From Anaerolineae bacterium (GTDB lineage Bacteria > Chloroflexota > Anaerolineae > UBA1429), in contig JAFGLK010000535.1 in assembly GCA_016928125.1 (NCBI GenBank), positions 1-5,256 of the forward strand: 5,256 nt of DNA, written 5' to 3'. The notes below the pieces were generated by a model. The model made no database searches and was not told where the DNA came from. It saw only the letters and a list, made by a program, of their open reading frames with translations. Position numbers and translations under genes: made by a program. This document shows, in pieces, positions 1 through 4,621 of this stretch (position 1 is its first letter; every line of letters starts with the position of its first letter).

Positions 1-69
1 GCGACCAGCGACGCGCGTGAGGCCGTCGCGGGCGCCGGAGCTGCGACGCCAGCGCTGGAGGAGGTCTGA
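1..69 (+). CDS. 3' end of an upstream gene, product unknown (partial)
   Basis: Frame 1 is open from the window edge to a TGA at 67-69 and encodes 22 residues, ATSDAREAVAGAGAATPALE then EV. The codons have the G/C-rich third positions typical of the neighbouring genes, and the composition (Ala-rich with an acidic end) suits a protein C-terminus. The stop lies two bases before the ATG of the PPK2 gene, and the Shine-Dalgarno of PPK2 lies inside these last codons, the usual arrangement of translationally coupled genes. Frame 2 is also open here, so the assignment rests on codon use and spacing. No function can be given. Confidence 0.5.
   Translation, partial: ATSDAREAVAGAGAATPALEEV
57..64 (+). 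promoter_or_regulatory. Ribosome binding site of the PPK2 gene
   Basis: The purine run GGAGGAGG ends seven bases before the ATG at 72, which is ideal spacing and fixes that start. It lies within the last codons of the upstream reading frame, so ribosomes ending there could restart on PPK2. Confidence 0.75.
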
Positions 70-71
70 CC

Positions 72-863
72 ATGCTGGACACGATCGATCTGAGCCAGAG
101 CCTGAGCCGGGGCGAGTATCGACGCGAGCTATTGGCCAACCAACTGCTGCTACGCGAGCTGGCCTACCAACTCTACCTGCGCAAGCGCACGCTGGTGGTG
201 GTCTATGAGGGCTGGGACGCGGCCGGCAAGGGCGGCAATATCAAGCGCGTCACCGAGAGGCTAGACCCGCGGGGCTATGAGGTGTTTTCGATCGCCGCGC
301 CGCAGGGCGAGGACGCCACCCATCACTACCTGTGGCGCTTCTGGCGGCGGCTCAGGCCGCCGGAAGAAAAGCAGGTGCTGATCTTTGACCGCAGCTGGTA
401 CGGGCGGGTGATGGTGGAGCGCATCGAGGGCTTTTGCAGCGAGTCGGAATGGAAGCGCGCCTACCGCGAGATCAACGCTTTTGAGCGCGAGTTGGTCGAC
501 TTTGGCATGATCCTGGTCAAGTTCTGGATCCACATCAGCTACGACGAGCAATTAGCCCGCTTTGAGGCGCGCAGCGACACGCCCTACAAGGCCTGGAAGC
601 TGACCGACGAGGACTGGCGCAATCGCGCCCGCTGGGAGGACTATCGCCAGGCTGTGGAGGAGATGCTGCTCAAGACCAGCACCGCCACCGCGCCCTGGAC
701 GATCGTGGAGGGGAACGACAAAGCCTACGCTCGCGTCAAGACGCTACGCACGCTGGTGGGCGTCCTGTCGCAGGAGCTCGACTATGAGCCCGCCGACCTG
801 GCCGTCGCGAGCCAGGGCAGGAAGGGCAAGCGCGCCAAGAAAAGGGCAAGAGCCAAGGCCTGA
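72..863 (+). CDS. ppk2: Polyphosphate kinase 2 family protein, class II-like (polyP:AMP phosphotransferase candidate)
   Basis: This 263-residue cytoplasmic enzyme belongs to the PPK2 family, which moves phosphate between inorganic polyphosphate and nucleotides. Visible landmarks are a Walker A loop EGWDAAGKGG (residues 46-55, catalytic Lys53), the HHYLWRFWR segment (84-92), a Walker B stretch IFDRSWYGR (104-112, Asp106) and the lid KAWKLTDEDWRNR (173-185). The EGWDAAGKGG, HHYLWRFWR and VERIEGF pattern resembles the domains of polyphosphate:AMP phosphotransferases (class II). Those are usually two-domain proteins of about 500 residues, whereas this has one domain of normal single-domain length, and a stop at 18-20 in the same frame excludes an N-terminal continuation. 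AMP to ADP is therefore the likeliest reaction, but the class is inferred. The last 15 residues (249-263) are almost all Lys, Arg, Ala and Gly, a basic tail that could bind polyphosphate or nucleic acid. The gene follows the upstream frame by two bases. Confidence 0.93.
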   Translation: MLDTIDLSQSLSRGEYRRELLANQLLLRELAYQLYLRKRTLVVVYEGWDAAGKGGNIKRVTERLDPRGYEVFSIAAPQGEDATHHYLWRFWRRLRPPEEKQVLIFDRSWYGRVMVERIEGFCSESEWKRAYREINAFERELVDFGMILVKFWIHISYDEQLARFEARSDTPYKAWKLTDEDWRNRARWEDYRQAVEEMLLKTSTATAPWTIVEGNDKAYARVKTLRTLVGVLSQELDYEPADLAVASQGRKGKRAKKRARAKA

Positions 864-884
864 CGCGGGCCGCCCGCGTCAGGC
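858..884. terminator. Perfect hairpin between convergent genes, probable terminator
   Basis: GCCTGACGCGGG (858-869) pairs perfectly with CCCGCGTCAGGC (873-884) across a three-base loop, giving a 12-bp GC-rich stem. The TGA stop of PPK2 (861-863) is inside the left arm. No T-run follows on the plus strand. On the minus strand the hairpin is followed by a pyrimidine-rich stretch that includes TTTT. It lies 45 bases past the stop of the RraA-family gene on the other strand, so it may serve both convergent genes. A terminator role is inferred from stem strength and position. Confidence 0.6.
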
Positions 885-928
885 GCTTCGAGAGGCGTAT
901 GTCAGGATGCCGGGCACCTGAAGCGGCT

Positions 929-1681
929 CTACTTGCCCTGGAGCTTTTTCCACTCCTCGTATTCGGCGCGGGCCTCGTCGTTGAGCGGGTAGTACTTGCG
1001 CAGGTCGCCGCCTTGCGATAGACGCAGTCGCGTGAACTCCTCCCACTCGTGGTGGGCGCTCGCCTTCTCCAGGAGTTGGGGGGCCAGCTTGATGGGCACC
1101 ACCACGACGCCGTCGTCGTCGGCGATGATGATGTCGCCGGGCATGACCAACACACCCGCGCAGGCGATGGGCACATTGACCGCGTGGGGAAAGATGTTGG
1201 TCTGGACGTGAAAGTTGGGCGTCACGCCCCTCAGCCACAGGCCCAGGTCCAGGTGTTGAGCGTGGGTATAGTCGCGGATGCAGCCGTCGATGACCACGCC
1301 CACGCCGCCCTGCCCGTAAAAGTAGGTCAGCATCATCTCGCCAAAGACGCCGCTGGACATGTCGCCGCGGGCATCCACCACCACCACATCCCCAGGCTGG
1401 GTGTGGTAGAGCACCTGGCGGTGAAGCTGGCGCTCGGGGCCGGCATACTCACCGCTCTGGTGGAGATCCTCCCGCTTGGGCATGAATTGGAGCGTGAGCG
1501 CCGGGCCCACCACCGATTTGCCCGGCCTGAAGGGCACAAGCCCTTGGAGGTGGGGGTTGCGGATGCCCAGGCGAGCCAACTCGCCGGCCGCGGTGGGTGA
1601 GCCAACCTCTTTGAGCCCCTCGATGATCTCCTGAGGCGGCCGTTGTATGTCCGGGGTGAATACGCCTGTCATGTCCTTCAT
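929..1681 (-). CDS. RraA / HMG-CHA aldolase family protein
   Basis: This 250-residue protein has the RraA fold, which includes class II pyruvate aldolases (4-hydroxy-4-methyl-2-oxoglutarate and 4-carboxy-4-hydroxy-2-oxoadipate aldolases, often also oxaloacetate decarboxylases) and the RNase E inhibitor RraA. Diagnostic pieces are PGDVVVVDARGD (residues 96-107), GEMM (114-117), the signature DGCIRD (132-137) with Arg136 and Asp137 at the substrate and metal positions of the aldolases, and PGDIIIADDDGVVVVP (181-196). Keeping Arg-Asp and the divalent-metal pocket favours an enzyme over an RNase regulator. It is longer than E. coli RraA (about 160 residues), with an N-terminal part and a charged helical tail (about 200-250) as in catabolic homologues. 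The open frame continues upstream into the glycosidase gene, but the start chosen has AGGGAGA six bases before it. It is the last gene of the apparent three-gene operon. Old annotations call such proteins dimethylmenaquinone methyltransferases, which is misleading. Confidence 0.9.
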   Translation of the reverse strand: MKDMTGVFTPDIQRPPQEIIEGLKEVGSPTAAGELARLGIRNPHLQGLVPFRPGKSVVGPALTLQFMPKREDLHQSGEYAGPERQLHRQVLYHTQPGDVVVVDARGDMSSGVFGEMMLTYFYGQGGVGVVIDGCIRDYTHAQHLDLGLWLRGVTPNFHVQTNIFPHAVNVPIACAGVLVMPGDIIIADDDGVVVVPIKLAPQLLEKASAHHEWEEFTRLRLSQGGDLRKYYPLNDEARAEYEEWKKLQGK

Positions 1682-1687
1682 GTTCAC

Positions 1688-1694
1688 TCTCCCT
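1688..1694 (-). promoter_or_regulatory. Ribosome binding site that fixes the RraA-family start
   Basis: The minus strand reads AGGGAGA, then six bases, then ATG at 1681. No comparable purine run precedes the earlier in-frame ATGs at 1729 and 1885. A GTG at 1687 directly abuts the run, too close to be used. Confidence 0.7.
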
Positions 1695-1786
1695 GTGCGC
1701 AGTTTTTCGGGCGTCGCCTCGATCTGCATGACTGCCGCTGGCGCGCGGCCACAAGCGGAAGAACCCCACGTCGCCTCCGAAGATGC

Positions 1787-1801
1787 GCGCCCGACGGGCG
1801 C
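1787..1801. other. Short GC hairpin in the glycosidase-RraA gap
   Basis: GCGCCC (1787-1792) and GGGCGC (1796-1801) form a perfect 6-bp inverted repeat with a three-base loop. It lies in the 155-nt non-coding gap between the glycosidase stop (1837) and the RraA-family start (1681). No T-run follows on the minus strand, so a complete terminator is unlikely. It may shape or protect the operon mRNA, or be chance in GC-rich DNA. I see nothing else in this gap except the ribosome binding site. Confidence 0.3.
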
Positions 1802-1836
1802 AGCCGGGCGGCCATCTCGGCGGGCGGCGGGCAGAC

Positions 1837-3480
1837 TCAGTCGCAGAGCACCACGTGCACCACGCCCACGTCGGGTGCGACCCACACACCGCCGTCGGTC
1901 TCATCGCCGTTGCGGCGCCGATCAACCACAAAGCGGCCCTGCTCGTCGAAATGGCCCTCGTCCACGCGCACATAGTGGGCGAGCTTGGTGAGAAACTGAT
2001 CTCGCGCCATCGAGGCATCGAGGGCGCGCTCGGGCTCGATCTGCCGGCGGAAGAGGAGCCGATAGCCCGCGCCCACCAGGAAAAACTCGTGTTCGTCGAC
2101 CTGCGCCACCAGGCCGCGCCCGCGATCGCCAACGGGACGCACGGCCGGAGAGGACGCAGCCTGCCGCATGGCCGCCTCTCGCGCGCGATGCCGCCAGTCG
2201 GTGGGTCGGGGATGGCCCGGCACGCCCTCGAAGACGGCCAGCCCACTGTAGCCCTCAAAGGAGAGAGCCTGGCTAGCCAGATGCTCCTCCTGGATGACCG
2301 CGTGCAGCCCCTCGCCGTCGTTGCAGGTGAGCAGCAGGGGCGCGGCGGCCGCCAGACAGCGCATGCTCTCGGCCACAGGGCGAGCCGCCTCGGACACCGC
2401 GCCCTCAGGCGTCAGGATGCTCTCCACGCCAAAGATGAAATAGCCGATGGCGCCATACTGGGCCGCGGCGCGGAAGAGGTTCACGGCGTTGGGACCCCAG
2501 GGCGCCGACTCGGGGACAAACAGCGGATTGTCGGGGCGGGCATAGCCCGCGCAGATGGCCTCATAGCCGCGCGAGTCGCCATAGTAGATATCGGGCGCGA
2601 TCAGGTCCACGTGCGGGGCGCAGCCCTTCCACAAGTCGAGCGTCCTCAGCACGGCCCCGCCGGAGGGGTAGGTCTCGCCCGGGATGCGCCAGCCGGCCTC
2701 GCCCAGCCAGACGTTGACGATCATGGGCAGGTCCAGCACCGCCTTGCCGGCCTCAGCCAGGCCGTCGATGTAGCGGGCAATCGACCAGGCCGTCATCAGC
2801 TCACCTGCGGCCGGCCCGAATAGGTCAGCCCAGGTGCCCGCGGCGGCCGAGCCCTCGACGAGCCACAAGTCATGCAGCGCTCCACCTCGCTCGGCGCTGG
2901 CCAACTCGAGCACGTCGGGCGGCACAGGCGAGCGCATAGCCACTACGCCGGCCGCGCTATAGTCTCGGTCGGCGCCCAGGATGCCCGGCTCGTTCTCGAT
3001 CTGCAGCGCGATGACCGTGCCGGTGGCGCCGTCGCGATCGCGCAGGTGCCGGCACAGGGCGGTGAACGCCCGGCGGTCGGCCTCAAAGGCGGCCTCGCAA
3101 TGAGAGGAAAGCACCCACAGGTCGGAGCCTCCTGGCGAGACGACCCGCTCGAAGCGCTCCGGGTTGTCCTTGACCCAGGCTGGGGTGTACTCCATGCTGC
3201 CATTCTTCCAGGTGCCGAACCAGAGCAAGATCAGGTGCAGGTCGTGGCGCCGCGCGCTCTCCAGCAGAGCGTCGACGCTGCCAAAGTCGTAATGCCCCTC
3301 CTGCGGCTCCACTTGCTCCCAGTAGACCGGGATCTCTAGGGTGTTGCCATGCAGGGCGAGGACGGCGCGAAAGGCGGTCTCAGCCTCCTCGGCGCTGTAG
3401 CCACTTGAGTTATGAGCCTGGCCCCCCACGGGGTAGAAGGGCGCGCCCTGGACCTGAAAGATGGGCTTGCGATTGGTCAT
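1837..3480 (-). CDS. Intracellular GH35/GH42-like glycoside hydrolase with DUF5597-type C-terminus
   Basis: This 547-residue protein has a clan GH-A TIM barrel (about 5-380) followed by a C-terminal beta domain of the DUF5597 type (about 385-547). Such proteins are related to GH35/GH42 beta-galactosidases. Visible family landmarks are GGQAHNSSGYS (19-29), EIPVYWEQVEPQEGHYDF (49-66), LLWFGTWKNG (85-94), the acid/base motif LQIENEPGILG (159-169, Glu164), and FVPES (321-325), whose Glu324 is the likely nucleophile. Both catalytic acids are present, so it should be active and retaining. Near the C-terminus, GRFVVDRRRNGDETDGG resembles the conserved arginine-asparagine-GDE motif of DUF5597. No signal peptide or membrane segment is seen, so it should act in the cytoplasm on imported oligosaccharides or glycosides. 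The substrate is unknown: beta-galactosides are only the best-known family example. It is the second gene of the operon, 98 nt after the DUF6282 gene. An ATG at 3504 would add eight residues, but the Shine-Dalgarno points to 3480. Confidence 0.88.
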   Translation of the reverse strand: MTNRKPIFQVQGAPFYPVGGQAHNSSGYSAEEAETAFRAVLALHGNTLEIPVYWEQVEPQEGHYDFGSVDALLESARRHDLHLILLWFGTWKNGSMEYTPAWVKDNPERFERVVSPGGSDLWVLSSHCEAAFEADRRAFTALCRHLRDRDGATGTVIALQIENEPGILGADRDYSAAGVVAMRSPVPPDVLELASAERGGALHDLWLVEGSAAAGTWADLFGPAAGELMTAWSIARYIDGLAEAGKAVLDLPMIVNVWLGEAGWRIPGETYPSGGAVLRTLDLWKGCAPHVDLIAPDIYYGDSRGYEAICAGYARPDNPLFVPESAPWGPNAVNLFRAAAQYGAIGYFIFGVESILTPEGAVSEAARPVAESMRCLAAAAPLLLTCNDGEGLHAVIQEEHLASQALSFEGYSGLAVFEGVPGHPRPTDWRHRAREAAMRQAASSPAVRPVGDRGRGLVAQVDEHEFFLVGAGYRLLFRRQIEPERALDASMARDQFLTKLAHYVRVDEGHFDEQGRFVVDRRRNGDETDGGVWVAPDVGVVHVVLCD

Positions 3481-3488
3481 GCTGCGTG

Positions 3489-3495
3489 TCTCCTT
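3489..3495 (-). promoter_or_regulatory. Ribosome binding site that fixes the glycosidase start
   Basis: The minus strand reads AAGGAGA, eight bases before the ATG at 3480. The in-frame ATG at 3504 lies upstream of this site and has no purine run of its own, so the protein starts MTNRKPIF. Confidence 0.75.
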
Positions 3496-3520
3496 ATGCG
3501 CCATGGAGCGGTGCTGTCAA

Positions 3521-3551
3521 CGCGATGGCTGATGGCGTCGGTAGCCTCGCG
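3521..3551. other. Imperfect hairpin in the DUF6282-glycosidase gap
   Basis: CGCGATGGCT (3521-3530) pairs with AGCCTCGCG (3543-3551) with one bulged base and a loop of 12 bases. It lies in the 98-nt gap between the DUF6282 stop (3579) and the glycosidase ribosome binding site. No T-run follows on the minus strand. It could be an mRNA processing or stability element within the operon, but the evidence is only the pairing and the location. Confidence 0.3.
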
Positions 3552-3578
3552 ATCCGGCCTACAGCGGACAGGCGGACG

Positions 3579-4397
3579 CTACATCCCCAGCAGGCCGCTC
3601 GGGTTAGTGACGGCCATGCGCTGGAGCTCGCCCGCGCCGAATCCAAGCGCCGCGAGCCCGGCCAGATAGCGCCGAAAGCCCTCCACCGGTGCGGGGTGCT
3701 CAGCCTGGCCGTAATCGGTGGAGAGCACGGTGCTCTCGATCCCGATCTCGCGCATGACGGCGGCCAGATGCTCCAGGCTGCCCTCCTCACCTGGCCCAAA
3801 GCCGTTGTAGCAGCGCTCGAAAAAGGCGCCCTGGGCGGCCAGTTCGCGCTGAGCCGCCAACGAGAGCTGCAAAAAGGCGGCGTCGGGATGGGTGACCAGC
3901 ACCTTCTCCAGGCCGCGCTGGCGCGCCAGACGCACCAGGGCCAGCGTCTCGGGCTCGGGCAGGTGGCCGGTGCCCAGGATGGCGTCGGCGTCGCGCACCA
4001 GCTCGAGGATGTCATACACCTCTGGGCGGATGGCGTCCTCGGCGTCCACCACTATCGGGCCGCTCCAGCGCGTCTGACCGGGGCCGGCCAGATCGAGGGT
4101 GGGCATCCAGATCTGGGCCGCGCCCATCTGCAGAGCCACCTCGACGGCGCGCGGGTTGAGCCAGCCCACGGTGGAGTTGAGCGCCAGGCCGCCGACCACG
4201 CGAATGCCGCCCACGGCGCGCTCGGCGATGACGGCCCGGTCAGCGGTCAGCGTCCAGTGCGACTTGATCAGGATGGCGCCCATGCCCGCCGCCGCGGCCT
4301 CGCGCGTCACCTGCAGGTCGTCGGCATAGCGTGGGCGGATGTCGGGCGAAGTGTGGATGTGCAGGTCCACCACGTCGGTGAGATCGATTGGGTCCAT
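3579..4397 (-). CDS. DUF6282 family amidohydrolase-like protein
   Basis: This 272-residue protein resembles the uncharacterised DUF6282 family, with the metal-binding TIM-barrel pattern of amidohydrolases and PHP phosphoesterases. Likely metal or catalytic residues appear in barrel order: VDLHIHTSPD (residues 10-19, His13 and His15), ILIKSHW (42-48, Lys45 and His47), LGTGHL (141-146, His145), LVTHPD (167-172, His170), FFERCYNG (192-199, Glu194) and LSTDYGQ (225-231, Asp228). NPSGLLG near the end (265-271) is the usual amidohydrolase closing motif. All expected ligands are present, so a metal-dependent hydrolase, lactonase or hydratase activity is likely, but no substrate is known. No signal peptide is seen, so it is cytoplasmic. 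The gene is first in the operon and nearest its promoter. The open frame extends ten codons further to an ATG at 4427, but AGGAGG nine bases before 4397 supports the shorter form. Confidence 0.87.
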   Translation of the reverse strand: MDPIDLTDVVDLHIHTSPDIRPRYADDLQVTREAAAAGMGAILIKSHWTLTADRAVIAERAVGGIRVVGGLALNSTVGWLNPRAVEVALQMGAAQIWMPTLDLAGPGQTRWSGPIVVDAEDAIRPEVYDILELVRDADAILGTGHLPEPETLALVRLARQRGLEKVLVTHPDAAFLQLSLAAQRELAAQGAFFERCYNGFGPGEEGSLEHLAAVMREIGIESTVLSTDYGQAEHPAPVEGFRRYLAGLAALGFGAGELQRMAVTNPSGLLGM

Positions 4398-4406
4398 GCT
4401 GGCTTG

Positions 4407-4412
4407 CCTCCT
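4407..4412 (-). promoter_or_regulatory. Ribosome binding site that fixes the DUF6282 start
   Basis: The minus strand carries a perfect AGGAGG nine bases before the ATG at 4397. It lies downstream of the alternative ATG at 4427, which therefore is not the likely start. Confidence 0.75.
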
Positions 4413-4437
4413 CTGACACGCATCCAACGGCGGCTCA

Positions 4438-4464
4438 GGCGCCGCTTTCGGACGAGTCGGCGCC
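4438..4464. other. Hairpin in the 5' leader of the minus-strand operon
   Basis: GGCGCCG (4438-4444) and CGGCGCC (4458-4464) can pair as a 7-bp GC stem around a loop of 13 bases. The hairpin lies in the roughly 100-nt leader expected from the minus promoter, about 25 bases upstream of the AGGAGG site. It is not followed by a T-run. A role in leader regulation is possible but unproven, because GGCGCC is itself a palindrome and common in GC-rich DNA. Confidence 0.3.
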
Positions 4465-4504
4465 GATGGGCGAGGCGCGTCCTCGCAGGGTTTCGTCGCG
4501 CCCC

Positions 4505-4532
4505 ATTATACGAGCCGCAAGTTGGCGCACAA
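4505..4532 (-). promoter_or_regulatory. Sigma70-type promoter for the three-gene minus operon
   Basis: On the minus strand a perfect TATAAT -10 box lies at 4510-4505. A weak -35 candidate, TTGTGC (4532-4527), is 16 bases upstream and matches only the TTG of TTGACA. Transcription would start near 4498, leaving a leader of about 100 nt before the DUF6282 start. A perfect AT-only -10 in strongly GC-rich non-coding DNA, correctly oriented, is good evidence. The poor -35 suggests help from an activator. Confidence 0.7.
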
Positions 4533-4540
4533 GCGCAGCG

Positions 4541-4570
4541 TTTCCTAGGGCGATCGTGCGATGCTATAAT
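4541..4570 (+). promoter_or_regulatory. Extended -10 sigma70-type promoter for the acetamidase-family gene
   Basis: TGCTATAAT at 4562-4570 is a perfect extended -10 element (TG, one base, TATAAT). A weak -35 candidate, TTTCCT (4541-4546), lies 18 bases upstream. The extended -10 can compensate for the poor -35. Transcription would start near 4577, giving a leader of about 45 nt. The -35 elements of this and the opposite promoter are back to back, eight bases apart, so one bound regulator could affect both. Confidence 0.75.
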
Positions 4571-4607
4571 GCGCCTGCGAACACACTGGAGTCCACTTTG
4601 GCCATAC

Positions 4608-4613
4608 AAGGAG
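4608..4613 (+). promoter_or_regulatory. Ribosome binding site of the acetamidase-family gene
   Basis: AAGGAG ends eight bases before the ATG at 4622 and lies downstream of the predicted transcription start, so it confirms that start codon. Confidence 0.75.
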
Positions 4614-4621
4614 CGACCGCC

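Noticed and set aside
17..208. 63-codon plus-strand frame overlapping the start of PPK2
   Set aside because: It overlaps a motif-supported gene in another frame, is Arg/Pro-rich and has no ribosome binding site. It looks like a GC-rich shadow.
1682..1885. N-terminal extension of the RraA-family protein to ATG 1885 or 1729
   Set aside because: The extension is Arg/Ala/Gly-rich, overlaps the end of the glycosidase gene and lacks a ribosome binding site. AGGGAGA points to the start at 1681.
1783..2823. Plus-strand open frame of 346 codons opposite the glycosidase
   Set aside because: It mirrors the DUF5597-type region of a well-supported minus-strand gene. No ribosome binding site or family motif supports it.
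3493..3520. Minus-strand TTGACA (3520-3515) followed 16 bases later by CATAAG (3498-3493), resembling a promoter for the glycosidase
   Set aside because: The -10 candidate overlaps the ribosome binding site, so a transcript would begin only about five bases before the ATG and lack the Shine-Dalgarno. It is probably chance, although the -35 match is perfect.
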